From NCBI GenBank assembly GCA_026120185.1, contig JANUWF010002430.1:98976-162975 (forward strand): a stretch of 64,000 bases of DNA, given 5' to 3'. Both the position numbers and the translations under genes were made by a program. The number at the start of each line of letters is the position of its first letter. The stretch's first letter is position 1. This stretch comes from Voacanga thouarsii (lineage: Eukaryota > Streptophyta > Magnoliopsida > Gentianales > Apocynaceae). Below, piece after piece: positions 1-11,724 of this stretch. The notes beneath the pieces were generated by a model that was not told where the DNA came from, did no database searches, and saw only the letters and a list, made by a program, of their open reading frames with translations.

Positions 1-1190
1 GGTTTCTTCTGGAAAGTGGGTTGGTAAGTTTTCTCTGTCTTTGGAATAAAAGCAAAAATCACCTCAATCGTATCTTCTTGAGATATTATGAAGCATGCCC
101 AAGCCTTCCCACAGAAGAAAAAAGAATGATAATAAGGGTCTTGGTTTTGTTATGCCGGATGGATTTGTTTTATGGTGACATTTTTACTCTCCTTAAATAA
201 TATTCTTCATTGCTATTAAAGGCAGAGCATTTTTTCCCCCTCTTCTATTAGGTCCAGAATACTAAATACCATTTAATTATAGTACCTTTCCAAATCCTAA
301 TATTTCTTACGGACTTCTATTAACTCCTCCTTTTTTCTCTCTTTTTCTCATTGTCTCTCCTCATCGTTATGATCTTCTTCTGAGGTTTTGATTTCTTTTC
401 TTTCTTTCCATCTTCTTTACTGCAAGGGGGCTTTAAAGCCATCAGTATTAGGCATCAAACAGTTTCATTCCAGTGTTATGAGAAGAATATAATATGTACC
501 TCATGATGCCATTCATTGCTTCCCAAAACAAAGACACCTGCATAAGGCAATGTTGAAGTCTTGTAATAGAACTTCCCACAAATATCCTCAAAAACCATCG
601 TGGCTTTAGTAGAATAATTGTTTTTTGGCTCAAGAAGATCGAAAATCAAAGGGGGAGTCATGGAAAGAGAAAACTGGACAATGTGAGAGAGAGAGTACGA
701 GGAAGGGATGTATGGGGGGAGAGAAATTAGGGATTGAAGTGGAAAGAGAGAAGTGGGGTTGAGGAAAAAGTATAGGGTTAAAATAGAAGGAAAATAATTC
801 TAAATTTATCAGAAGAGAGAATATTGTCTAAGAATGGTAGAAATGTCAATGAAGCACAAACTGCTATTGTGGTGGGATCAAACCAGCACTCATAATATGG
901 CCAGCCTAAGTAAATGTGTATTTATGAGGAGCAATTTTTATTTTATTTGATTTGGGTACACATATAGGATCAAGCAAGAAGTGATGAGCCCAGCCCGTGA
1001 ATGGCTCAGGGAGCAATACCCCCACCGTCACCAGTGAGTGCCTATTATGTTTATTATTTTTTATGATAAATATTTTGTTATAACAGAACAAATTTATTTT
1101 TTTTAAAAAAAAGGCACAGATATTAGCACGAAATAAAGCGGCTTCTTAAGATTTCTTTGTAATCACTGACTTTTTTTAAATAATTCATTA
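1..1190. other. AT-rich non-coding DNA
   Basis: No reading frame here resembles a known protein. The stretch is rich in T and A runs and has a purine-rich patch near 660-780. It ends at the target-site duplication of the solo LTR. It may be intron or 5' flank of the sugar-carrier relic, because the exon at 1687 is preceded by an acceptor site and so implies an upstream exon, which I cannot find here. Confidence 0.5.
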
Positions 1191-1195
1191 GAACG

Positions 1196-1634
1196 TGTTG
1201 GGAAAAATATCCCCTCTTACCCCACACTACCTTTGAAGAAACAATAATAATCAAGCAACTATAGAAAAAAATAACAAGACAAGGATTTACGTGGAAAACT
1301 CCAAAACCGGAGAAAAATTACGGCCGTTGTCAAAAGACAACCGAGAAAAATATTCACTATGTGAAAAATTATTATAACCATACAATATCAAATACAATAT
1401 TTTTCTCACACCCCAAACCCAGAAAAATACCTAGAGAGTATCCAGAGAATTTTCCCAAACCCTCACATTTTTCTAAAGCTATTGCTCTCTACACCGAGAG
1501 CTTCTCTTTCGTTTGGTGTTGGTGTATATTGCTCTTCACTGGATGCCTATTTATAGGCCACCGTCTTCAAAACAATGCATGTGGAGTGGTTGTGTAATTC
1601 AACCAATCCTTTGTTTGATTCACTTGGCACAACA
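1196..1634 (-). mobile_element. Solo LTR of a copia element
   Basis: This is a 439-bp solo long terminal repeat. On the plus strand it runs from TGTTG to CAACA, a perfect 5-bp terminal inverted repeat, and is flanked by a perfect duplication GAACG at 1191-1195 and 1635-1639. The reverse complement matches the LTR at 53965-54466: both have the region around AACGGCCGT, the stretch ending AAATCCTTATCTTG-like, and a CCTATTTATAGG-like segment. That other copy is followed by a primer-binding site, which orients this one to the minus strand. No internal sequence remains, as expected after LTR-LTR recombination. Confidence 0.9.
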
Positions 1635-1686
1635 GAACGATCATTTATCTTATATTTAATTGGAATCATTAATTACTTTTTAACAG

Positions 1687-1968
1687 GATGAGATTATTGA
1701 AGTACATGATGGTTCTTTTTCAGCCCAAAACCCCGCTATTGTATCTCCAGGAGATACACATGAGATTAGGTATAATTTTCAATTTTAAATTAAAGATATT
1801 TACTACTGTTTGAGTTTCACTAAAATTTTTACTAAATTTATTTTCTTTGCTATAGAAATTCATTCCAAATGAGTCGCCAAAGAAAAGAAATTATTGGTCC
1901 AGTCACAAAATGCAGCATTCTGGCATCAATAGAAGGATTGGTAATGGGGTACACATTGAATCTTACAG
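1687..1968 (+). pseudogene. STP-like sugar carrier relic, 5' visible exons
   Basis: Two exons, 1687-1769 and 1856-1968, are set off by AG acceptors (1685-1686, 1854-1855) and GT donors (1770-1771, 1969-1970). The first ends in phase 2 and joins cleanly to the second, which ends in phase 1 and joins to the exon at 9883. An ATG at 1869 may be the start of the carrier itself. The second exon encodes the first transmembrane helix, GLVMGYTLNLTG, which aligns with the LIFGYDIGISGG region of plant STP hexose/proton symporters in the plasma membrane. The acidic residue of that motif, the proton-accepting Asp of the family, is Thr here. The first exon reads openly but matches nothing I know and could be 5' untranslated. 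Confidence 0.6.
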
Positions 1969-1996
1969 GTATTTAGGTTTTCCTTCTTTTGATTGA

Positions 1997-2009
1997 AGAA
2001 ACTGAAATT
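1997..2009. repeat. LINE target-site duplication, left copy
   Basis: AGAAACTGAAATT occurs here and again at 8021-8033, exactly bracketing the LINE. The left copy abuts the T run that is the plus-strand image of the poly(A) tail. Confidence 0.95.
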
Positions 2010-2127
2010 ATTTTTTTTTAATCGCAATTTTAAAGGATTTATATTGATCAAAATATATTTACAAGAATGATTACTTGTTCATAGTCAAGATGAATGATTA
2101 CTAGTTCATAGTCAAGATGACTATTAG

Positions 2128-5100
2128 CTAGCAGAGTTGCATACCATTCTCTAAAGAAGACAGAATATGAGGGTACAAAGTAAAAATAACAGTGTACATA
2201 TGTGTTTTGATCTTTTTAGAAATATCCATCGGTTGGCAAACCGTTCCCTCAAATAGTGCTTTGTTACGTGTAGACCATATGTAATAGAATGTGGTAACTA
2301 TAGCAGTAGATTTCGCTTTTGCCAACCAAGAAGAGCCGCGGTTTGCATGCCTGTACCACCTAAGATAAGATCCAGCCGTATCCATTGCCTGTGTTAATCC
2401 TAGCCACGCTTTAATTTCCCTCCAAATAGCTGCTGAAACAGAGCATTTGAAGAAAAGATGTCTAGTCGTCTCTATATGTGCTTTACATAGAGGATAAGAT
2501 AAATCATCCAAGTGGAATACAAGTGCATCTTTGGTCTTCAAACACCTCTAGCACACAACCAGACCATGAATGAGTGCTTGGGGGTAAGCCCCTACTTCCA
2601 AATAGTGTTTGCCCAGTAAACTTTTGAGCAAGGCACCTTAAGATAGTCATAAGCCAATGAGGTAAAGGGGGTGGTAGATATAGCCCAGGCATGGAGAAGA
2701 TTAGATGCACCAAACAGACCATTTGCTCGTTCTAGAATCAGGTCCCGAATAGCTAACACTTTATGAAACAATGGAGAGCTGTGGTGTTCAATCTCCTAAA
2801 CAGATCTGCCCTTAATGTAGTAGTGAGCTAACCATTGGACCCACAAGGACTGTTTCTCAGATTGTATATCCCAGATGATTCTAGTTAATAACGCCGCATT
2901 CCAAGTCTGTAGATGACGTAACCCCAGACCCCCCGCGTTCTTAGGCAAGCAGATATCCTTCCAGGCAACCAACGCCTGTTTTGAATCCCATAGGAAATCA
3001 CGAGCCAGCCTATCCAATTGACAGATGATAATAGATGGAGTAGGGAAAATGGACAACCAAAAACATTCAACCCCCTGCAGGACAGTTTGGATCAACTGCA
3101 GGCGACCAGCATAAGACAGTGAATGCGCATGCCACAGCCCAATATAGGAGCCAATTCTATAAAGCAGATGACGATAGAGAGATAGGCGAACTTTACCATG
3201 CATGATAGGTAAGCTAAGGTACCGAAACGGAAATTCCCCAATAGGAATACCGGTATCAGCCAGAAGATCCTCCCTATCATTGCTACGAATACCAGCTATA
3301 TAGATGTTAGACTTGTCCTTATTGATTTGAAGACCAGAACACTTATTGAATTCCTCTAGGCAGTCAAGGAGGATGCGAACAGAGGGACAGTCACCCCTGG
3401 CAAACAACATAAGATCATCCGCAAAAGAAATGTGAGTAATCCTTATGGTCTCACACTTGGGATGGTATTTGAACAAAGTCCCAAGTGTGCGCATTTTGAC
3501 GACTTGAGAGAAATATTCCAGGCAGATAACAAATAGGAGTGGAGAGATAGGGTCCCCCTGTCGGAGACCTTTTTGCCCTCTAAAAAATCCGTGCATCGTC
3601 CCATTAGTAATAACAGAAAAGGAGATAGTGGTTACACACTGCGGAATCCAATCCACAAAAAGATGTGGGAAACCCAGTTCCGTTAGTAATTCCAGTAAGA
3701 AAGTTCAGTTTACTGAGTCATATGCCTTCCTAAGATCCACGTTGACCGTACAATGGGGGAAGACTCTTTTTCTGCCATACGTACGCAGGATCTCCTGAAC
3801 AAGCAGTATGTTGTTAGCCATAAGTCTGTCCTGAATGAATGTCGTTTGCGAGATGTCTACAAGATGAGGTAAAACCTTTTTGATCTTGTCTGCCAAAATT
3901 TTTGAAATAATCTTGTACACAACGTTACAACAAGAGATGGGTCTATAATCCCGCACTCTTTCTGCATGTGCAGACTTGGGAACTAGAGTAATAACCGAAT
4001 GGTTAATTTGCTTGATAATTCTACTCGATGAAAAAAATTCCTTAACAGCATCACACAGAGTCCGAGCAACCGTACCCCAAGCCTTTTTAAAAAATAATGC
4101 AGAGTACCCATCTGGACCCGGTGCCTTACAATCACCTATATCCCACAAAGCCACTTTAATATCATGATCAGATACCGGTGTAACTAAGTCATCCTTCAGG
4201 TCATGGGGAACTATTTGGCCAGCACAAACATAGTCCACATTGATTCTCTGGCAGTCAACCCTCGTCCCCAGAAGATTACGATAGTAGTCAACAAATTCAT
4301 CTGCAAGAGTCTTTGGACTATCAGTCATAGATCCATCCTCCTTGAGAATTGAAGCAATGAAACTCCTTTTTTTGTTCTGTTTGACGATATTAAAGAAATA
4401 TCTTGTATTCTTATCTGCTTGAGCCACATACTTCCCTTTTGCCAGTTGCTGGTAGAATTTCAATTCCGTATTTGTAAGATGCCAGGCAGACCATTTGCAC
4501 ACTTTGAATTTAGAGATGAGGTCCTGGTCATGAGGGCTTTCAAGAAATTGTAGTTTGACACTAAGCACCTCCATATTCGCCTGTTGAACACGGTCTGATA
4601 ATTGTGAGAATTCACGCCTATTTAATCTTTCCAAGTCCCTCTTAAGCTTCTTCAACCGTCAGCAAAGTGTAAACTAGTGGTATCCCATATAGGGCCTATC
4701 CCACACACCTTTAACTAGATCTTGAAATGAGTCATGGTCAACCTAGAAGTTAAGGAACCTGAATGGGCGAATAGAATCAACATGATTGTCAACCAGTGAC
4801 CACGAACATAGACAATGATCAGAGAGGTAACCAATGGGAAAGAATTCTACTGATACCTGAATGTTGCTTTGGAACCATGCATCATTACCCATCACTCTAT
4901 CCAATTTAAACCAAACCCTAGAATTTGTCCAAGTGAACCTCGGCCCAACATAAGGTAGGTCTTCCAGGCCTGTATTAGTACAAGTTTCTGCAAAGTCCTT
5001 AATTTTATATATAGAAGGTAGGGTGCCACTTAGCTTGTCATCAATGTGTAAATACGCATTGAAATCTCCCATAAGGATCCAGGGGTCAGATAGAGTAGTA

Positions 5101-5483
5101 GATAAGTACTGAAGAACCTCCCACAATGCCCTGCGTGCTACAACAGAGTTGTAAGCATAAACAAAAGTAAAGTAACATGAGACATGAGTAACCTTACAGG
5201 AGATACGGACAGTAATAGCCTGAGGCAAATAGTGGAAAAACTAAACATCCACCCTAGAACCATTTCACAGGATGAGCACCCTACCCCCCTCTGCCTCAAC
5301 AAAGTTATGTATTACCGACCAATTACTGAACTGGTAACACAGGATATTATCAAGTCCCTCCACTATCAATTTAGTTTCTAATAATCTAATGACGTCAACA
5401 CGATGTTTAGAGATAAACTCCAGAACCCCGTGGTGTTTGAGGGTCATGTTAAACCCTCGAATATTCCAGCAAGCGACTCTCAT
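2128..5483 (-). pseudogene. LINE ORF2: endonuclease, reverse transcriptase, zf-RVT
   Basis: ORF2 nicks target DNA and reverse-transcribes the element RNA. Reading leftwards: endonuclease (5483-4743) with CWNIRG, ETK, GDFNA and SDH motifs; reverse transcriptase (about 4655-2796) with APGPDG, DYRPIS, DLRKAYDS, GLRQGDPISPLLF and the catalytic FADD box; and a zf-RVT region (2722-2128) with HLFFKC and IW. The catalytic residues are still present, but stops or frameshifts fall near 5265, 4740, 4655, 3705, 2796 and 2504, splitting it into at least six pieces. The zinc finger has lost its first Cys (YPLC where the copy at 62883-63341 has CPWC). A decayed copy, not a source of enzyme. Confidence 0.93.
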
Positions 5484-5572
5484 TGGGGACTTACTAGTGC
5501 CCGATGGACACCAATTAAGTCAAAACTACGGTTGGCATATTTCTTCCATACTGATCAGATGAACTTTGTGGC

Positions 5573-7308
5573 CTAAACTGTTGCTTTTCCAGCATTTAGG
5601 ACTATGGTAGGGATTTCCTCTAGCTTTTGGTCATTACCAGTGGTTGTGTCCATTGGTTTCCTTTGAAATTGAACATTCCTCTGTGAGTTTGAGTGGGAGT
5701 GGATATGGCCAAATTTTCTGATCCTGGAACGTCCCCTTCTATCCCTAGTCAGATCATCAGCATGCCCCGGCTTGTTTATGGTGTCAGAATGCACACCCAC
5801 CCCATCTAGCAAAAGGCTGTCCTTGGTAGCCACTTGGACCGACACCTGTGCACTCAATGAAGCCCCGGATAATGACTTCTCTATTCGGTCCTGTCCAGGG
5901 AGCTAGAGAGGAGCTTTCCCTTTATCAGTGTGTTTGGAGATTATCCCCCTAGGTAAAACTGACCGACTGACCTGGTCCTGAGTAGCAGGAGCAAACATAG
6001 GTCTTGTCCTTGGCCTGTCCGATTGCCGTTTACTGCTTGTATCGCCTTTGGAATTCAACAACTGTTCTCTCTTTTTCATCTTATCTCCCATGGAAGCCTC
6101 TATATAATGTCCAAATTTGCAGCAATGGTTACAAAAGGCAGGCTCAAATTCAAAACGCATTGCCTGCTATTTGATTTTTCCAGATGGTAATCGGAGTGGA
6201 ACCACCTTCACTAGTGGTTTAGAAACATCAACTTCCACCAGGACTCTAGCATAGGACAAACGATCTAGCCTTACAGTGAGCATATTAGTCATGATAGGGA
6301 CGCCTATAGCAGATGCAATTTTACTCAATGCTACCTTGTTCCAACAACCCAGAGGCAGTGTAGGAAACGTCACTCAGATGGGCATTGTGCTCGCCTCATC
6401 GAAAGAAAAATCAAACTCAGATGACATAATCTTGAGCATTAACGACTTGCCATACACTGCGTAAGGTCCCCTATAGAGAACCAACTGCCTGTCTTCTTCG
6501 TTGTTGAACCGAAAGATAATCCAACCCGAAGCATATGAGTGAACCTTAGTTTGAACACCTCACTGCTTAGTGAGTTCCAAAATAGCTTTCATACCCAGGA
6601 ATCTTCCTGCAAACATCCCAATTAGGCAATGGCCCAACTTCACGTCAGCATCTTCAAAGTCCCAAACATTAATATTGATGAAATCACCCGAGCTGGGGAT
6701 GTGGCTCAATCGCATTCCATTGCACATTTCACGGTTCCCTTTAACCACATTTGCCCAAGACCGAACTAGTTTGTCTGTTTCCACAGGAAAGGTCTCTGGT
6801 TGTGCCGGCTTAGAGGGCTGTTCGGTATTTCCTTACATGGGACAGATTTCTCAGTAGCTAACTTGGCTACTGCAGGAGGGATGCTCCCACCATCAAAGCC
6901 CGCCGAGCAGGATGCTATGTTAGGTTCTGGAGCCAACAACTGGGGCAACTGAACAATGAGGGTGGGTGATAAAGGTGGGCTGGGGGCAGATGCTGTCAAT
7001 ACCTCAGGTTGCGAGAGAGATGGGAGAGTGGCCATGTCCAAACTTAGGACAGCAGATACCCGAGGCACTGGCTTGGGAGGGGAGAGAATTGTCTGGGGTG
7101 TGGAGGAAGACGACACCCCAGAAAACTTAGATTTCTTCGACCTCTGGTCTAGACCATTAGGTCCTGGCCATGAGAAGGAGATTCTGGCAGGTATGATAGG
7201 AATTAATAAACTGAAAAGGGAATGGGTTAAGAAGAGTTGTCGGGTGGGTGGGGATAGATAGCCGACAGCAAAGAATGGAGAGGTAATAACCTGATTTTTA
7301 AATGCCAA
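5573..7308 (-). pseudogene. LINE ORF1: DUF4283 and zinc knuckle
   Basis: ORF1 of plant LINEs binds element RNA. From the 5' side (7308) there is a proline- and serine-rich leader, a frameshift near 6780, then a DUF4283 domain (about 6784-6170) with SWANVVKG, GCWNKVALSKIA and the segment ending VVPLRLPSGK. Next comes the zinc knuckle around 6120-6160, reading CNHCCKFGH, whose expected final Cys is Ser. A Ser/Arg-rich tail follows, ending at 5573. In-frame stops fall at about 6556, 6374, 6167 and 5903. ORF1 ends about 90 bases before ORF2 begins. Confidence 0.85.
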
Positions 7309-8020
7309 GTGCGCAGCTTGTGCCTGGGAGTTTGAAAGTTACAGATTAAACAATCTGACAAACAGGTTTCCGCATGAAATGTGCGGTTTATGCAGATCTA
7401 AGGAAGGTAGCTAAGAGAAAAACTTGGTATAACAGACCAACGAGGCCACCAAATACCATCAACCCCAGCAGGAAACTCATGCAGGACAAAGTCGGAAGGA
7501 TAGGGTGTGCTATGGAGGCCTGGAGTATCGAAGTTGAGCAGCTCCGGACGGGTCACTATGTCTAGGTATAGATTTGGGAGGAGGGCTTGTCGCATGAAGA
7601 ACTTAGATATGGGAGCATATCCGGGTAGAGCAGATGAGGAGATGGATAGCAGATGTGGATTGTAAATAGACAGAAGACGGTAAGGGAGGGAATGCTATAG
7701 AACAAACACCAGGTTTTAAATAATAGAAATCGTAAGAATGGAACAAAGAAGATGAAGCAGGCAATTGAACCCAGAAACCGGGCTAACAGCAAAGAACAAA
7801 CCTAGTAGCAACAAGTGATTGATACCCACTCACAGAAAAATCCATCATAAACTCACTGATATGCTTAGATAGCAGACGAGGTATTCATCTGGAGCTTGAG
7901 AATCAATCATTGGTAGCAAGGGAGTTGAGAATCGGGAAGAGGACTCAGGGGAGTTGAGAGCTTCTCTCTCTACCTCTTCTCTCTCAACTTTCCAAGAATA
8001 GATATTAAAATAATGAAAAT
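7309..8020 (-). other. LINE 5' leader
   Basis: This is the stretch between the LINE 5' boundary and ORF1. It includes a CT-rich repeat at about 7960-7985. The frames seen here are short and match nothing. Plant LINE leaders carry an internal promoter, but I see no specific element to name. Confidence 0.5.
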
Positions 8021-8033
8021 AGAAACTGAAATT
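8021..8033. repeat. LINE target-site duplication, right copy
   Basis: AGAAACTGAAATT, identical to 1997-2009. It marks the 5' end of the LINE and re-entry into the host intron. Confidence 0.95.
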
Positions 8034-8296
8034 CTTAAACTTACTTAATATGGGGGCATTTTCTGTACCAAAAATGGAACCTTATAGGGTTTTGTAAACA
8101 AATTATTAGATAGATACATATTTGAAACATTAATTATTATTCAATGTGGTAGTAATATGGCAAGTGAATAGGACTGTATTTATTTATTTTTTTGTTATTT
8201 AATTCTGAAGCATTGTAGCGTTATGCCTGCAGAACATTTTCCTGGATTGTTGCTTAAATTCAATTTAGGAAACCTGGGTTCAATTAATCCTACTTA

Positions 8297-8369
<73 letters not shown>

Positions 8370-9882
8370 GAAACAGAAATAATTTCTGACTGAATTTAAT
8401 TTTCTTCTTCTTTTTTTTAAATAAGTAGCACTAGAAGTGGTTTAATTATTATTTTTTCAGATGTTGGGGGCTTGGGGAGGAGGAACTAGGGAATTGTGTG
8501 TATTTCATTCTGTTGAGATCTCCTCTCCCTTCTTCCCTCTCTCTTAGTGGCTGATATTTTTAGACATCCTCAACCCATTTTCCTATCTAATTTCATTTAA
8601 GAAGGTTGAATTCAAATTTATCGTAAGTACTGAGAATTCCTAGTCCTAAGTTTCTACACAAGCTTACTTAAATTACTTTATAAATGCATTTCAGAGTAAT
8701 AAACAAAAATATATGTAGTAAATAATTTCTAAAGCTTTTCTATTAGGTTTTGCATATCATGCAGTTTACGCGAGAGTTTATTGTTTCATAGATAATGTAA
8801 TTCTGTTTGAATTAGCACCTCAAAACAGAATGTAGAATTTTATAAGTATCTTATAACATCCCTAAAAATTATACGAGGGTCTATTTTCCAATGAGACTCT
8901 TACATCGATTTCATGAATATGGCAGTTTATCTATTATAGTTTTAAAAATCTGAGCAGTATGTAATCTTCTAATTAAACAATAGTTCTTTTAATTGATTTT
9001 CTAACTCTTTGATTTTTCAGCACCTAAGTATTTAATTAAAATTTACTTATCAGAGTCACAAAAAAATTCATCAATTTTCAATCAAGTGATTTTTAAGGAA
9101 ATATAGGCTTAGTGTTTTCTGACTTTTTATTTATTTATTTATTTTTATTTGCTTTGGGAAAATACAATTTAGTTTAAATTAAGAGTTTCTTCCAACATTT
9201 TTCGCTTACTTCTTTAATTTAGCTTCTATAAGCTCAACACAAAAAAAGTAAAACATTTATTAGTTTTGGATGTGCTTCCTCATTTTCAAAACTCTTTTTG
9301 AAATTGTAGTCTGACAAAAAATTTTAAAAAAGGAATGAACATACTATTCTCACTAAAAAGTAATGGGAACTTTTTTCCTTTTTCTTGAGAAGAACTATAA
9401 CTCGATTCAGACATTTTCCCACTATAGTCAAGACTGAAAGATTCTAAATAAGATATTGAAGTGAATAAAGCTCCTAATCAAAGGAAATGATGGAAACCCG
9501 ATTCACAACCCTACAAGTAGTCATTGAGAGTAGTAAAACAGAAAACAATAGGTAGATATTAGCCCTTTGTTTAGCTAGAGGAGGGATTTTTATTTCTTTT
9601 TTTTTTTTTTTTGAGGGAGAGGAGAAGGATTTTCTAACTTTAAAAGAAAGGTTAATTCCTAAAAAAAAAAAAAAAAGAAGAAAGGTTGTATGAACAGGTG
9701 ATCCAATGGAAGATCATCGACATGGCTAATATCCCAGAAAAATCTCTATCCAGACATGAAAGCTTTGAAAATTCTGAAGAATTAAATAATTATCTAAGTG
9801 CAACATGTTCTGATCTCGCATTTTTGTCATTAAAAAGCCGTGTTTTGTCTACTCTAATTCTGTTTATTTGATGTAATTTCAG
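8034..9882 (+). other. Remainder of the sugar-carrier intron
   Basis: AT-rich intron sequence between the LINE and the exon at 9883, with no coding similarity that I recognise. It holds an (AAT)n microsatellite at 8297-8368, a T run at about 9597-9612 and an A run at about 9661-9676. A short open frame at 9686-9871 has no recognisable motif and ends just before the acceptor, so I treat it as chance. Without the LINE and one 13-bp copy, the original intron would have been about 1.9 kb. Confidence 0.6.
8297..8368. repeat. (AAT)n microsatellite
   Basis: About 24 uninterrupted AAT units. It is inside the host intron, outside the LINE. Confidence 0.97.
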
Positions 9883-10878
9883 GAGATGTCATTAGCATGC
9901 CTATGTTTTTGTATAAGCTGTCTCCTCGTATGTACGATGAGATACAAGTAGCGGATAGGACAAACTTTTGTATATACAATCATCATCTCATCCTCCTATT
10001 TTCGTCGCTCATACATTTGACTGGATCAGTATCGATATGGTTGGCCTTCAAGCTTCAAGATATTTGGGGTCGTAGGATAACGCTTACAATTGGCTTGCTT
10101 GGCTTCCTTATGGGATTAAGTTGTGCCATTTGGTTTCCAAATCCTTTTGTGATGATAGGAGCAAAGATATTAATTGGTTTTGGCATCGGCGTTATAAATC
10201 AGGTTTATTCTACTTTAGAATAGACTAATTTAATATGATGTTTTTTATAATTAAATGAGATATTTTCATGTAACTGTTATATTTCATAAATTTCAGGTCA
10301 TTCCCACGATATGCTCCGAGGTTGTACCAGATGAGGTTAGAAGCAAGATTGAGTTATTATTCGGATATCAAACCGTAGGTAATAACTTGTTACAAGGGAT
10401 TAGTTTGATTGCTGGTTACTATCCAGTGTGGAGTTGGAGGATCCCTTACATAACCTTATGCTTGCCCATTTTGTTATTGACTTTGGTGTCATTTTTTATA
10501 GACGAGACACCAAACTTTCTTATCCAAAAGGGAAAGCTAGAGAAAGCTAAAGAAATATTGAGAAAGAATAGGGTCGATTCAGATATTGAGCTTGAATTTG
10601 AGGATATTCTACGGGTTACGGATGATAATATAGATAACAGTCCAATAAGAGAACTTTTAAGTCAAGAGAATCGTCCCCTCTTAGTGATAAAATTTTTTGA
10701 GACGGTGCTGCCTCAGTTAATAGGAACGAGTTCTATTATATTTTTTGGGCCATTAGTCTTCCGATCGATGGGTCCTCAGTCACCACAAAATCAATTTGTA
10801 CACACAAAAGAGGGGGAAAAAAATGATACATTGAAATTATCAGTGAGAAAAGCCCTCCAGAAGAGGGAGGACGCTTGA
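9883..10878 (+). pseudogene. STP-like sugar carrier relic, 3' visible exons
   Basis: Exon 9883-10202 continues in phase from 1968, ends at a GT donor after INQ, and joins in phase 0 to an exon starting at 10297. The protein covers transmembrane helices 2-7 of the MFS sugar-carrier fold: WGRR of loop 2-3, KILIGFGIG, SEVVPDEVR, WSWR and DETPNFL, all family signatures. Similarity stops after FRSMG near 10785 and the frame runs on to a stop at 10878, so the second half of the carrier is missing. Family-critical residues have changed: the Arg of GRILLGFG is Lys, and the sugar-binding QQLTGIN reads PQLIGTS. With the lost Asp in helix 1, a working proton-coupled carrier is unlikely. Confidence 0.8.
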
Positions 10879-11440
10879 GAAAAAGAAAAGTAAAGACCAC
10901 TTAACCTTCCCATATAAGAGTTACAAATTTTGCACAACATGGTAAAGTAGCTTCCCATAAAATAATCATATCAAGGTACTTGGTGACTGAAACTTTGTTC
11001 TTCTTTCTACAAAGGATGAATTAACTATCCTTCTTTGTTCTTGCATTCTCCTTCAGACCATCCATTACTGGCCACATATGCCATTCAGTGGAGAAAAATA
11101 GAAAGGAAAGGCTAAGTTCAATTTCCATATTGACTGATAATACTGAATAGAGTAATTGGTTGAAACAAGATTTTCATGTTTATCAGCAATAAGAAAGAGT
11201 AAAGGAAACAAAAAATGGACACTTATTTTTTTTCCTGACAAAAGTTCTCCACCAGTAACCTAGTAAATAAAGTGAATCTTATTTTACAACCAGCCCCAAG
11301 GGCTGAATGGTGCATTTGCCACACTACTAAATGGATTAACCTGCGCGTCATCATCTTTTTTTTTTTTTCAAAGTCTTTAAAATAATGAGGTTTGTTCGAC
11401 AATCTAAGAGCCAAGTAAAGCATTGTTAGCTTGAAATAAA
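10879..11440. other. Non-coding DNA
   Basis: No coding similarity seen. A T run lies at about 11347-11358. The missing C-terminal exons of the sugar carrier are not found here. Confidence 0.5.
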
Positions 11441-11455
11441 GATATATCATTCATG

Positions 11456-11630
11456 TCCAAAGGTTGGGAGCGGCTGGCAAAAGGTTGGTACCTAATGTAG
11501 ATGCGGCCTTGGTTCGATTCCCGCCGTGGACATTTTTGGGGATTTACATGGTGGCCCTCCAGGCCCATGGGGATTAGTCGGGCCAAGTCGAAGGCCCAGT
11601 CTAGAACCCCATGCTAAAAAAAAAAAAAAA
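11456..11630 (+). mobile_element. tRNA-derived SINE
   Basis: A 175-bp SINE with a 15-bp duplication GATATATCATTCATG at 11441-11455 and 11631-11645 and an A tail from about 11616 to 11630. The head carries RNA polymerase III promoter boxes: an A-box-like TGGCAAAAGGTTGG at 11475-11488 and a good B box GGTTCGATTCC at 11511-11521, 22 bases apart, as in a tRNA. The body is GC-rich (GGCCCATGG, GGGCCAAG). No protein is encoded; mobility would depend on LINE enzymes. The duplication is perfect, so this insertion is probably recent relative to its surroundings. Confidence 0.93.
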
Positions 11631-11724
11631 GATATATCATTCATGCTATGTGTTGCAGAAATCCTTGGGGGGAACGCACAATACGATTAAGTGACCAATG
11701 ATGAATGCGGTTTCTTGGAGAGGA

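Larger units (their letters stand above)
2010..8020 (-). mobile_element. Full-length LINE (L1-type non-LTR retrotransposon)
   Basis: A 6.0-kb LINE on the minus strand, ending in a short A tail (T run 2011-2019) and bounded by 13-bp duplications at 1997-2009 and 8021-8033. The order is that of a complete plant L1-type element: 5' leader (about 8020-7310), ORF1 with DUF4283 and a zinc knuckle, then ORF2 with endonuclease, reverse transcriptase and a zf-RVT domain. Reaching the 5' end is unusual, since most LINE copies are truncated. Both ORFs carry stops and frameshifts, so this copy cannot move itself. It lies in an intron of the sugar-carrier relic, opposite in orientation to that gene. Confidence 0.93.

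Noticed and set aside
6956..7261. Plus-strand open frame over LINE ORF1
   Set aside because: Shadow of the Pro/Ser-rich minus-strand ORF1.
9686..9871. Open frame just before the sugar-carrier exon
   Set aside because: It ends before the splice acceptor, has no motif, and lies in the AT-rich intron; probably chance.
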